Assembly (NCBI GenBank): GCA_023398495.1
Contig: JAEWSG010000018.1
Coordinates: forward strand, 1-23,790
From: Bacillota bacterium
GTDB lineage: Bacteria > Bacillota > Clostridia > Acetivibrionales > Acetivibrionaceae
DNA length: 23,790 nt
Reading direction: 5' to 3'
Shown here: positions 8,567 to 15,782 of the stretch, piece by piece
Layout of the letters: every line of letters begins with the position of its first letter
Numbering within the stretch: position 1 is the stretch's first letter
The notes under the pieces: generated by a model
The model's database searches: none
The model's input: only the letters and a program-made list of their open reading frames with translations
Told to the model about the DNA's origin: nothing
Made by a program: the position numbers and the translations under genes

Positions 8567-8595
8567 TACATCTTTGATTGCAGCTTCCGCTGCGG
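8567..8595 (-). repeat. Dispersed hairpin repeat, copy 1
   Basis: On the minus strand this reads CCGCAGC-GGA-AGCTGC followed by AATCAAAGATGTA. It shares the 20-mer aagctgcaatcaaagatgta and the GCAGC/GCTGC hairpin with 11080-11109; only the hairpin loop differs. It lies in the 3' UTR of the beta-lactamase-fold gene, before the terminator. Confidence 0.7.
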
Positions 8596-8622
8596 CATGA
8601 TATTCAAGCTTGACGTTCAAAA

Positions 8623-8652
8623 AGTCTTTACCATATGGTGGAGGCTTTTTTT
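8623..8652 (+). terminator. Terminator after the serine hydrolase
   Basis: AGTCTTTACC pairs fully (with G-U pairs) with GGTGGAGGCT around loop ATAT, followed by seven T residues. Confidence 0.85.
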
Positions 8653-8749
8653 GATGTTTAGTTGTTGTTAAAATATTAAAATTATTGTTAACATAATTGT
8701 ATCCGGTAGAATAATATTATAATAGGAAAATTTGTTTGGAGTGAGGTAT

Positions 8750-9760
8750 ATGTTTAGCTATATAATATTGTTTAATGCCGGTAAATTAGCACTTTCAGCT
8801 ATATACCTGAGTGCTGGTTCTATATTGGTAACAATGGTTTTCTACTTTTTGTTTCCGCTTTTTCTGGTCTTTACATTGGGCAAACTGCTATTGATTTTTG
8901 TTGCAAAGATATCTTCAGTTGCAGCAGGTTTAGGGGTAAGTGTGGCTCAGGATAATGAAGAACTAGATGATGTATTTGGAATTGCTGGTTATGATTATGA
9001 TCCTAAACAGGACATATTTTATTCAACAGTAAATCCATGGCAGAGGAAGTTCGGGTATTGCAGATTGTATGATGAAGCATTGGCACCGCTAGATATGATA
9101 ATTGATTGTGAACCCATCACTTTTAGTTATGGTGGTAGAAACTGGATGATTGAGTTTTGGAAAGGCCAATATGCTTTAAATACCGGTTGTGAGATAGGTT
9201 TTTATAAAGAGGTGTTTAATTTGGGTATTCCTGGACTACTTGGTTCACCTTTCTATCGGAGTGTAGACAATAAAGATATGATGTATATGGCATTTTCATT
9301 GAAAAAGAAAGGGAACGAGCTATTTTACAGGGAGGATAAGCACTGGTGGCTGACTGGTTTTAAACTTGGTGAGTTTTCGAACCCATCTGAATTGACCATG
9401 GATATCGGGATTTCCTTTAAAGAAAAGGATATGTGCTATGCTTTTATTGATGGATTGCTTAGAGCAGGATATCCTGAAGAAGAAATAGTTAAGGTTGGAA
9501 ATAGAGTGTATTTTACATTTGGCAAACCTTATACTGAACAGCCGATTACAAGAACAAGGCTTACAGATTGGATTGTCCAAAGGAAAAATAAAATCATGTG
9601 TGCAGAGTACAGACGGGTTACATCCGCATATGACAATATTCAGGATAAATTAAATGTAATTAAGAAATATAGACCGGGTATCTATAAAAAAGCTATTGAC
9701 GTCGGAAAAAGCCGGAAGGTCTACAAGAAATATGACAGGATTGCAAATTATATTGAGTAA
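8750..9760 (+). CDS. DUF4474 domain protein, membrane anchored
   Basis: The protein (336 aa from ATG 8750, with GGAGTGAGG upstream) begins with two hydrophobic stretches (about residues 3-55, including ILVTMVFYFLFPLFLVFTLG). These should hold it in the membrane. After a short acidic linker comes a conserved-looking domain: DPKQDIFYSTVNPWQRKFGY, then CRLYDEALAPLDMIIDCEPI and GGRNWMIEFWKGQYALNTG. This matches my memory of DUF4474, a family of unknown biochemical function found in clostridia and related bacteria. Trp and aromatic residues are abundant (WQRKFGY, HWWLTGF). The C-terminal ~60 residues are basic and helical. It is monocistronic, bounded by terminators at 8623-8652 and 9774-9808. No catalytic role can be assigned. 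Confidence 0.8.
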   Translation: MFSYIILFNAGKLALSAIYLSAGSILVTMVFYFLFPLFLVFTLGKLLLIFVAKISSVAAGLGVSVAQDNEELDDVFGIAGYDYDPKQDIFYSTVNPWQRKFGYCRLYDEALAPLDMIIDCEPITFSYGGRNWMIEFWKGQYALNTGCEIGFYKEVFNLGIPGLLGSPFYRSVDNKDMMYMAFSLKKKGNELFYREDKHWWLTGFKLGEFSNPSELTMDIGISFKEKDMCYAFIDGLLRAGYPEEEIVKVGNRVYFTFGKPYTEQPITRTRLTDWIVQRKNKIMCAEYRRVTSAYDNIQDKLNVIKKYRPGIYKKAIDVGKSRKVYKKYDRIANYIE

Positions 9761-9773
9761 GCCATTTAGTAAA

Positions 9774-9808
9774 TAAAGGTGTGATAGTTCAAAGCTAACA
9801 CACCTTTA
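9774..9808. terminator. Hairpin terminator between convergent genes
   Basis: TAAAGGTGTG pairs with CACACCTTTA (10 bp, with a further TAG/CTA inside), followed on the plus strand by TATACTTTTATT. It separates the DUF4474 gene from the convergent hydrolase and may serve both. Confidence 0.75.
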
Positions 9809-9835
9809 TACTTTTATTATAAGGTTTTTAATAAA

Positions 9836-10666
9836 CTAACTTTTTGTTATCATGTCTTTGATGGCTTTTATTATCACATCCGGATTTTCCTTGTGTATAT
9901 TGTGGCCACTGTTGACAATTATGTGATTGCTTTTCGAAGATAACGAGGCAATGTCTTTTTGCCATAAAAGCCACTTTTCCTCAAACTCGGGTCCCATTAG
10001 GTGATTAGTTGCTGAAATTACGGTGAGTGGAATGGTTTCCAGGGCATATCTTGCTTCTTTTATCTGTTCGATGCTTTCAAGCAAATCTTCATAGGTGCCT
10101 TCTTTGCGGATCTCTTCCTTATACAAATTCAAGAAATCCGGAGGCATCGAATTTATAGTATATTCATTTGTATCTTCATGAGTTGGATCGATAAATATCA
10201 AACCTGCCAACTCATTTCCAAACTGTTCGGCAAACATTCGAGCTACCCAGCTTCCCATGGAATGAGTCACGATTATATATGGACCTTTAACTTTGGCTTT
10301 TTTCAGCAGCTTGTGAAGTTCGTATGCTTTGTTTAGTGAAGTTCTTTTTGCAGGGCTTTTGTCACTAAGACCTATACATGCCCGGTCATAGGATAGGGTA
10401 GAACTTATGCTTGAAATCTCAGGCTGGATAAGTTCCCAGGCTTCATGGGTGTCATAATGGCCGGATTCGAAGATTATTGAGGGTTTACCGTTAGATATTT
10501 TACATGCATGAAGACCAAATTTGCCTATATATACTTTGCCTTCAAAATTTTGGTTGTCCTTTCCATATTTTTTGGAATACGCCGATTGTGTAAAAGTGAA
10601 CATAGCAAAAACAGAAATTAATAAAGCAAGTATAAATAGAGTAAGCATTCTGGTGTTTTTTTTCAT
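9836..10666 (-). CDS. Exported alpha/beta-hydrolase
   Basis: A 276-aa alpha/beta-hydrolase-fold protein with an N-terminal hydrophobic segment (about residues 7-27, after KKNTR). This acts as a signal peptide or anchor, so the enzyme works outside the membrane. The catalytic triad can be read: nucleophile Ser136 in THSMGSW (the G-x-S-x-G elbow with Thr for the first Gly), acid probably Asp160 in FIDPTHED, and base His255 in SGHNIHKE. The oxyanion/HG-equivalent region is FESGHYD at 66-72. The pattern is that of esterases or lipases; the substrate is unknown. The start ATG 10666 follows AGGAGG with an 11-nt spacing, slightly long. It is monocistronic and convergent with the DUF4474 gene. Confidence 0.87.
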   Translation of the reverse strand: MKKNTRMLTLFILALLISVFAMFTFTQSAYSKKYGKDNQNFEGKVYIGKFGLHACKISNGKPSIIFESGHYDTHEAWELIQPEISSISSTLSYDRACIGLSDKSPAKRTSLNKAYELHKLLKKAKVKGPYIIVTHSMGSWVARMFAEQFGNELAGLIFIDPTHEDTNEYTINSMPPDFLNLYKEEIRKEGTYEDLLESIEQIKEARYALETIPLTVISATNHLMGPEFEEKWLLWQKDIASLSSKSNHIIVNSGHNIHKENPDVIIKAIKDMITKS

Positions 10667-10926
10667 GTGTTTAAATTCCTCCTAAATATTGGTCTAACTA
10701 CATTATAGAATATTTCTATGTGTCCGATAACAAAAATAGCAATGATATCATCGTAATATATTCGCAAAACCTTAATAAAGAACACCTAAAAAGTTTTTAA
10801 TTGCAAATATTTAAGTCAGATACTAAATTTTAATATAAAAATGTAACACAAAGTTTTGTTGTTGAATAATATACTATTGAAGTTTAAAAAGAACCATATT
10901 TCTTTAGTTGAAAGGAGAGATTTAAG

Positions 10927-11061
10927 ATGACAGATGAAAGAGGCGGTTGTGGTTTTGGATTTGGAAACGATTGGATATGGTGGGTAATAATAATATTAAT
11001 TGTTTTATGTGTATGTTGCCCGGGATTTTTAGGTGGTTTTGGATGTGGACCTAAATGCTAA
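10927..11061 (+). CDS. 44-aa Gly/Cys-rich membrane peptide, YjcZ-like
   Basis: A very small gene: ATG 10927 preceded by AAAGGAGAG, stop TAA at 11059-11061. The peptide starts MTDERGGCGFGFGNDW, runs through one transmembrane helix rich in Ile/Val/Leu (WWVIIILIVLCVCC), and ends PGFLGGFGCGPKC. The composition (Gly/Phe/Cys flanks around a single helix) is reminiscent of YjcZ/sporulation-type small proteins of Firmicutes, but with five Cys residues. Family identity is uncertain; translation is well supported by the RBS, start, length and typical architecture. Two further small genes follow on the same strand, suggesting a small-protein cluster. Confidence 0.7.
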   Translation: MTDERGGCGFGFGNDWIWWVIIILIVLCVCCPGFLGGFGCGPKC

Positions 11062-11079
11062 GAAGTGATTAAATACATA

Positions 11080-11109
11080 CCGCAGCTTAAAGCTGCAATC
11101 AAAGATGTA
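11080..11109 (+). repeat. Dispersed hairpin repeat, copy 2
   Basis: CCGCAGC-TTAA-AGCTGC followed by AATCAAAGATGTA, the same element as 8567-8595 in the opposite orientation. A second small hairpin, CCCC-CT-GGGG, follows at about 11113. Both copies lie just downstream of a stop codon. Confidence 0.7.
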
Positions 11110-11184
11110 TTACCCCCTGGGGCAAACATCAGAACAATATCTTCTAAAAAGTTAAAAATGAATTTTTTGAGGAGAATTGTATAC

Positions 11185-11233
11185 TTACAGAATAAAAGGG
11201 AGGTTTATCCTCCCTTTTATTCTGTAAAAGTTA
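11185..11233 (+). terminator. Strong 19-bp hairpin, terminator
   Basis: TTACAGAATAAAAGGGAGG (11185-11203) and its exact complement (11209-11227) make a perfect 19-bp stem with loop TTTAT. The 3' arm contains CCTCCCTTTTATT, a standard GC stem plus U-run. It probably ends the 44-aa gene transcript. The extra stem pairs are longer than an ordinary terminator needs. Confidence 0.75.
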
Positions 11234-11316
11234 TCACATTAAAGATATGTACTTTAATATAAAAACTTCTTATAACAAACTTTTTTAAGAAGAATTATAA
11301 AAAAGGTGGAATAGTG

Positions 11317-11457
11317 ATGTACATTAAGGAAGATACCCAGCATGATATTTTATTTGTTATTGTCCTGGCCATAGTTCTTATTTTTATTACAGGCATGGCA
11401 GAAACGAACGGAACTAATGGAATTGATGCAAGTATTGTACCAATAATTACTGAGTAG
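11317..11457 (+). CDS. 46-aa single-pass membrane peptide
   Basis: ATG 11317 follows AAAAAGGTGG (seven nt before) and the frame ends at TAG 11455-11457. The peptide is MYIKEDTQHD, a hydrophobic helix ILFVIVLAIVLIFITGM, then a polar tail ETNGTNGIDASIVPIITE. No family is recognised. The next gene begins 30 nt later with its own RBS, so they are probably co-transcribed. A single membrane span with short polar ends is common among small spore-coat or envelope peptides, but no role can be assigned. Confidence 0.6.
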   Translation: MYIKEDTQHDILFVIVLAIVLIFITGMAETNGTNGIDASIVPIITE

Positions 11458-11487
11458 GTGTAATTTGTATTCGGGGGAGGAAAAAAT

Positions 11488-11817
11488 GTGTTTTCACCGG
11501 AACAACTCAATACTATCTCAAAAATTATAATGGAGAAACTCGGTGTTAGTAGCACTAGAGGTTGCTCTTCAGAAAAAGCGCAGGATTGTGCTGCAGAAAA
11601 AAAACAGATAAGCCTTACGCCTGTACAGATATTGGTGATTATGGGTATTATAACAGGTTCCCTTGATATAGATTCTCTCCTTGTAAATAAAAACCAGGAG
11701 ATTCAGATTCTACTTATAGGTTCATTAAAGCAAAAGACTGGTCTTGAAAAAATGATGGATGAGGTTGGCAAAATGCCCTTTGATGATGTGCTAAAAGCAA
11801 TACTAGGAAGATTGTAA
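11488..11817 (+). CDS. 109-aa unknown protein with Cys pair and hydrophobic helix
   Basis: The start is GTG 11488, seven nt after a strong GGGGGAGG; the ATG two bases upstream is out of frame. The protein starts with an amphipathic helix (PEQLNTISKIIMEKLGV), then a Ser/Lys linker with Cys residues (RGCSSEKAQDCAAEKK). A moderately hydrophobic segment follows (TPVQILVIMGIITGSLDID), and then two amphipathic helices to ILGRL. It is unlike any family I know. It is the last of the tandem small genes; its companion upstream is 30 nt away. The function is unknown, and a peripheral membrane or spore-layer role is only a guess from context. Confidence 0.65.
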   Translation: MFSPEQLNTISKIIMEKLGVSSTRGCSSEKAQDCAAEKKQISLTPVQILVIMGIITGSLDIDSLLVNKNQEIQILLIGSLKQKTGLEKMMDEVGKMPFDDVLKAILGRL

Positions 11818-12198
11818 TATTTACAGGCTCTAGACCAGATTGCATGACCGAGCAGTGCAGTGCAGCGGAACGACCAGGCTGCGAAACTTAAGTTTCTGGA
11901 ATATTTTTCTTCACATTTATTACATACACCCCAGATGACCATACAATTTGACATAAGTGTGAAATAAGCATAAAATATATAGTATATAGTATTATTTGAA
12001 TATTACGATCTAAGATTGACCAGTGAACTTTGTGAATTTATATTTGCTGGTCAATATCTTTCTGAGAAGCTTTTACTGTCCTGATTACAACTGCCATTGC
12101 AAAACGGAATAATTTTAGCAGAAAATTTACATAAGTGAACTTTTTAGTCGTTTCAATCGTCATAGTAATATATAGGAATGCATTATGGGGGTGTAACT
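11818..12198. other. Gene-free stretch with several hairpins
   Basis: This stretch holds no convincing ORF. It does hold structure: a GC-richer block (11835-11882) containing GCAGTGCAGTGCAGC and two GACCAG motifs; a 14-nt palindrome GAAACTTAAGTTTC (11883-11896) followed by a T-rich run that could weakly terminate the 109-aa gene; and the 9-bp stem described at 12015-12055. The last 80 nt are AT-rich and should contain the promoter of the following lipoprotein gene; no clear -35/-10 pair was found. Confidence 0.5.
12015..12055. repeat. Inverted repeat with 23-nt loop
   Basis: ATTGACCAG (12015-12023) pairs with CTGGTCAAT (12047-12055); flanking AAG/CTT extends it past a bulge. The loop is long and AT-rich, and the U-run is poor. 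It could be a binding site or a structured leader of the lipoprotein gene 145 nt downstream. Confidence 0.5.
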
Positions 12199-13626
12199 AT
12201 GAAAAGGGCGTTTATATTATTAGCTATAACTTTATTATTATTTACAGCTTGTGACAAAAAAGCCGACAATGATATTTCCGAAAAAACGGGGGTACAAAGT
12301 GAAGTATACAAAGAGGTTTACAATTCCGAGAGTGAACACGATATTATTTCTATACCCGATTCTAGTAGTGCGGAAGAGCCGTTAAGCAAGGGGGAAGAAA
12401 TAGAAAGTAATATAAATGGGGACCAACTATCGGAAGACAAGGAGCTTACCGAAAAAGCAAAGGAACAGAACGTTACCGAATCAGATGTGATTATTGATAA
12501 GGAAGATATAGAAAGTGTAAAGAACAATTCATCTGAGTATAAAGAAATTGTGCTCAAAACATATGAATCAAAGATTCCTGAAGATGTGGTAATAAATATT
12601 AAATACAATAAATATGAAGTTCCGGCAGATTACCTTCTTGTACTGGGTGAGGGTATAAATATCAGGGAAAAACCTTCAACATCAGCAAAAATAATAGGAA
12701 AGGCACAATACTTTGAAAAGGTTAATCTTATAGCAGAAGTTCAGGGAGAATATCTTGAAAAGTATAAAACAGATGTATGGTACAAGGTAGCATTAAAGGT
12801 AAATGGAGAAGTTCAAAGCGGTTACATACTGTCAGTGTTGGCTGAGAAAAGGGAGGTTCAATTCGAAAAAATGTTTGAAGCTGTCAATAAAGCCAGTAGT
12901 GAAGTGAATAACAGTACTTCTGCGTATATTACAAATTATAAAAATCGTGTAGGGACAGCTCCTTTATATAAAGGTAGTACGAAGGATAAGTTTGGAATTC
13001 AAAGATACCAGTCGGCACCGGCATATTATGAACCAAATCTGAAAGCTGATTTCAGATACATTTCGGATGGAGTACTGGTATCTATACTTGCAGAAACGGA
13101 CAGTTTCTATAAGGTACGGACTTTAAATTTCGAAGGAGAATATTATGTTCCCAAAAAGTATGTTTCTTTTAGGAAGGCAATAGCTGAATTGGAAAAAGTA
13201 GTTGTGGTAGATAGAAAAAATCAGAATGAGGGTGTTTTTGAATTTATAAATGGTAAATGGAATCTGATATCCTACACTTATGCTACAACTGGTGAAAATG
13301 CAAGACACAAGCTGCCCACAGACCTTGGATATTATATGGCAATAGAAAAAGTGTCCAGGTTTTCATATCTTAATGATGTTACAAAACAAATTGCCGGCTA
13401 TGCACCATATGGAATAAGGTTTAATGGGGGAGCATATATTCACGGGGTGCCGGTAGACTATGTAAATAAGGGAGGAAAACGTGTAGACCCAGGTATGCAG
13501 GAGTATTTGTATACAATTGGTACGGTTCCGAGATCGCATAAATGTGTAAGAAACTATACAAGCCATGCAAAATTTCTGTATGATTGGATAGAAATTGGAA
13601 AGAGCGCAGTTATAGTAATTGAATAG
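12199..13626 (+). CDS. Lipoprotein L,D-transpeptidase (SH3 + YkuD)
   Basis: This is a 475-aa L,D-transpeptidase (YkuD family), which would make or remodel meso-DAP cross-links or attach proteins to peptidoglycan outside the membrane. It starts MKRAFILLAITLLLFTAC with a lipobox (FTAC, Cys18), so it should be lipid-anchored. Residues 20-130 are an acidic, Ser-rich linker. An SH3b-like domain follows (about 145-225, INIREKPSTSAKIIGKA), then a second SH3-like unit (about 250-325), then the catalytic domain (about 330-475). The active site reads His415 in YIHGV and SHKCVRN at 446-452 with nucleophile Cys449. The canonical motif is SHGC[IV]R, so Lys448 replaces the usual Gly. Start ATG 12199 follows GGGGGTG; an in-frame ATG at 12178 lies upstream of that site and is rejected. 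Confidence 0.88.
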   Translation: MKRAFILLAITLLLFTACDKKADNDISEKTGVQSEVYKEVYNSESEHDIISIPDSSSAEEPLSKGEEIESNINGDQLSEDKELTEKAKEQNVTESDVIIDKEDIESVKNNSSEYKEIVLKTYESKIPEDVVINIKYNKYEVPADYLLVLGEGINIREKPSTSAKIIGKAQYFEKVNLIAEVQGEYLEKYKTDVWYKVALKVNGEVQSGYILSVLAEKREVQFEKMFEAVNKASSEVNNSTSAYITNYKNRVGTAPLYKGSTKDKFGIQRYQSAPAYYEPNLKADFRYISDGVLVSILAETDSFYKVRTLNFEGEYYVPKKYVSFRKAIAELEKVVVVDRKNQNEGVFEFINGKWNLISYTYATTGENARHKLPTDLGYYMAIEKVSRFSYLNDVTKQIAGYAPYGIRFNGGAYIHGVPVDYVNKGGKRVDPGMQEYLYTIGTVPRSHKCVRNYTSHAKFLYDWIEIGKSAVIVIE

Positions 13627-13649
13627 TGAATAAATAATACATGCACAGC

Positions 13650-13699
13650 AAAGGGAGCTGATTTCCTGTTTAACCAGGTTGTCAGCTCCCTTTTGTTTT
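13650..13699 (+). terminator. Terminator after the L,D-transpeptidase
   Basis: AAAGGGAGCTGA pairs with TCAGCTCCCTTT (12 bp), with inner CCTG/CAGG pairs, and is followed by TGTTTT. It may also act weakly on the convergent LysM-CAP gene. Confidence 0.88.
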
Positions 13700-13706
13700 C
13701 AGTACT

Positions 13707-14318
13707 TTATAAAGGTTTAATAAACATTTGTGTCCAGTACATTCTTCCGTTCCTATCTTTTGCAAGACCAACACCTATTTGTGTAAAGGAAGGGCTCATG
13801 ATATTGTTTCTGTGTCCTGGTGAATTCATCCAAGCATTCATTACCTCAGCCGGGCTACGCTGCCCCATGGCTATGTTTTCACCTGCTGCAGAATATCTGA
13901 TGCCAAAGGACTCCATCATTCTGAAAGGAGATCCGTAAGTAGGTGAGGTATGAGAGAAATACCCCTTGTCAATCATGTCCTGTGACTTATACCTTGCTAC
14001 TCTTGACAATTGCCAGTTCTGTGTCAGACTTTGAAGTCCGGCTTTAGATCTCTGGACATTAACCAGTCTGATTACTTCATTTTCCTGTGATTTTACGTCA
14101 GAGAGGCTTGGAATTGTCAATTTCTGTCCAGGATAAATGAGTGCAGGGTTTTTGACCTGCGGATTTGCAGCGATTATTTCGCTTGTTCCTACCTGATACT
14201 TGCTGGCGATTTTCAACATTGTGTCGCCACTTTTTACAATGTAGGTCTGTGATTGGGCAAAAACACTTACTGAAAACATAAATACAAACAAGAATATTAA
14301 ACTTATTCTTCTTTTCAT
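13707..14318 (-). CDS. Exported LysM + CAP (YkwD-like) protein
   Basis: This 203-aa protein has a signal peptide (about 1-22, ending VFAQ). One LysM peptidoglycan-binding module follows (about 25-70, YIVKSGDTMLKIASKYQVGT with IYPGQKLTIP), then a CAP/SCP-PR1 domain (about 80-203). CAP landmarks are VNVQRSKAGL, HTSPTYGSPF, the GENIAMG motif, and AWMNSPGHRNNIMSP with the conserved His. It resembles the spore-assembly-associated SafA/YkwD-type proteins of clostridia and bacilli; CAP domains of this group have no proven enzyme activity. Start ATG 14318 has GAGGTGAT upstream. The promoter region holds a CCAATATTGG palindrome and a CATAAAAT that weakly resembles a sigma-E -10 box; this is suggestive only. 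Confidence 0.9.
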   Translation of the reverse strand: MKRRISLIFLFVFMFSVSVFAQSQTYIVKSGDTMLKIASKYQVGTSEIIAANPQVKNPALIYPGQKLTIPSLSDVKSQENEVIRLVNVQRSKAGLQSLTQNWQLSRVARYKSQDMIDKGYFSHTSPTYGSPFRMMESFGIRYSAAGENIAMGQRSPAEVMNAWMNSPGHRNNIMSPSFTQIGVGLAKDRNGRMYWTQMFIKPL

Positions 14319-14456
14319 ATATTAATCACCTCATGAATATTTTTATAATTCAGGCAATATTTTATGTTGTATATATTATGCCAATATTGGTATATTTCAT
14401 ATTAAGTGAATTTGTTTAGCAATAAAGGAAAAATTAAAATGAATAAATTATTTGTT

Positions 14457-14485
14457 TTGACATACCTGTAATACTATTTTAAACT
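14457..14485 (+). promoter_or_regulatory. Sigma-A promoter of the exporter pair
   Basis: TTGACA (14457-14462), a 17-nt spacer and TAAACT (14480-14485). Transcription would begin near 14492, directly at the first copy of the direct repeat. Confidence 0.6.
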
Positions 14486-14493
14486 TTTATTAG

Positions 14494-14534
14494 GAAAAAT
14501 AAGAGATAACGCCATTTCGAAAAATAAGAGATAA
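14494..14534 (+). repeat. Direct repeat in exporter leader, possible operator
   Basis: The 16-mer gaaaaataagagataa occurs twice, at 14494-14509 and 14519-14534, a 25-nt period. The pair lies just after the -10 box and 56 nt before the exporter start codon, a position that suits a repressor site. Confidence 0.55.
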
Positions 14535-14589
14535 AAAGCGGGTCTTAAATATTATGAGTGAAGGTTTTATAACGAGGAAGGATTGAAAT

Positions 14590-15345
14590 ATGAAAATAAA
14601 TCAGGTAATGGATATAGCCATAAAGGCCGGAAAAATCCTTTTAACCAACGGTTCAGAGATTTATAGGGTTGAGGATACTATAGGAAGAATTTGCAGAAGT
14701 TATGGCGTTGATGCTGAGTGTTTTGTACTTCCGACAGGTATATTTATAACAGTTATCGGTAAAGATGGCGAGCCCCTTTCTTTCGTAAAGCGTATTAATG
14801 AAAGAACTGTAGACTTAAGCTGTATTGAAAAAGTTAATTCATTTTCACGGGGTCTTCAGCAAAAAACAATGCCCTATGAAGAGGCAGTTAAAACTTTAGA
14901 CAGCATAGAAAAAGAAAAAGGCTTTAAGTTTGGCTTAAGGATGTTTGTTGCAGGTATTACTGCTCTTGTCTATACTCTCCTTTTTAAAGGTACAATACAG
15001 GATTCTATTGCCTCGTTTTTTATTGGAATGCTGATTTACTTTTCTAAAGAAAAGATAGCGCGAGCTGGGATATTCCGTTTTTTTGAACATTTTGCATCGG
15101 GGTTGATAGCCGCATGTATGAGTATTATTGCTGTAAAATTGTTTTCGGGTTTAAATATATACAGGATAATTATTTCTTCAATAATGATTCTCCTTCCGGG
15201 AGTGGCAATAACGAATGCTCTAAAAGATGCTTTGCGTGGTGATATTGTATCAAGCCAGTTCGGGATTGCAGAAGCAATATTCATTGTTGTTTCTGTGAGT
15301 GCAGGGGTGGCAATTATATTATCTTTAGGAATAAGGTGGATCTAG
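14590..15345 (+). CDS. Threonine/serine exporter family protein, ThrE N-terminal part (DUF1212)
   Basis: This 251-aa protein matches the N-terminal half of ThrE (PF06738). It has a soluble region of about 115 residues opening with IKAGKILLTNGSEIYRVEDT, the family signature, then four to five transmembrane helices from about residue 116 to the end. ThrE proteins export threonine and serine driven by the proton gradient. In many Firmicutes the protein is split in two, and here the second half follows at once: the stop TAG (15343-15345) is three nt before the next ATG. The start ATG 14590 has GAGGAAGGA upstream. The real substrate in this organism is not shown. Confidence 0.88.
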   Translation: MKINQVMDIAIKAGKILLTNGSEIYRVEDTIGRICRSYGVDAECFVLPTGIFITVIGKDGEPLSFVKRINERTVDLSCIEKVNSFSRGLQQKTMPYEEAVKTLDSIEKEKGFKFGLRMFVAGITALVYTLLFKGTIQDSIASFFIGMLIYFSKEKIARAGIFRFFEHFASGLIAACMSIIAVKLFSGLNIYRIIISSIMILLPGVAITNALKDALRGDIVSSQFGIAEAIFIVVSVSAGVAIILSLGIRWI

Positions 15346-15347
15346 GG

Positions 15348-15782
15348 ATGGGAGAGATTGTTTTAGCTTTTATAGCAAGTGTGTGTCCCGGAATAATGTA
15401 CAATGTAGCAAGAAGAAATCTGCTGTGGGTTGGAGTATCCGGCATGCTGGGTTGGATTACTTATGCCTGGGTACTGGAAGTTACTGGAAATGTTGTGCTT
15501 TCGAGTTTTTTTGGTGCAGTTGTGGTGGGCTTATACAGCGAAAGTGTTGCAAGAATTGTGAAAGCTCCTTCTATGGTTTTTTCAATACCGGGCATCTTCC
15601 CACTGGTTCCGGGTATTGCAATTTATAATTCAACCCAGTACATTTCCGAGAACAAGCTCTTTGAAGCAGCAAACACGGGAATACAGGCAATAACCTCTGC
15701 GGCTGCTATTGCTTTCGGAATATTGCTGGTTTCTGCCGTTTTCAGGTTGTCTAAAAGAAGAACAAAAAAAGAAACAGCCTAA
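15348..15782 (+). CDS. Threonine/serine exporter family protein, ThrE C-terminal part (ThrE_2)
   Basis: The second half of the split exporter (144 aa, ThrE_2, PF12821-like) has four to five transmembrane helices with a Gly/Pro-rich core (SIPGIFPLVPGIAIYNSTQY). ATG 15348 is used because AAGGTGG (15333-15339), which overlaps the end of the preceding gene, is 8 nt before it; a GTG at 15336 would sit inside that site. It is translationally coupled to the first half. Its stop codon lies inside a hairpin shared with the convergent gene that follows. Confidence 0.87.
   Translation: MGEIVLAFIASVCPGIMYNVARRNLLWVGVSGMLGWITYAWVLEVTGNVVLSSFFGAVVVGLYSESVARIVKAPSMVFSIPGIFPLVPGIAIYNSTQYISENKLFEAANTGIQAITSAAAIAFGILLVSAVFRLSKRRTKKETA

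Noticed and set aside
8375..8620. 81-codon antisense frame at the end of the serine hydrolase gene
   Set aside because: It overlaps the strongly coding opposite strand and has no RBS; only its start matches the dispersed repeat.
11065..11262. 65-codon frame from GTG 11065
   Set aside because: It runs through the dispersed repeat and the 19-bp terminator hairpin, so coding is unlikely; the first residues may be a relic.
11845..11860. 15-mer CAGATTGCATGACCG shared with 23704-23718
   Set aside because: One shared 15-mer is near chance level for a window this size, and the flanks do not match.
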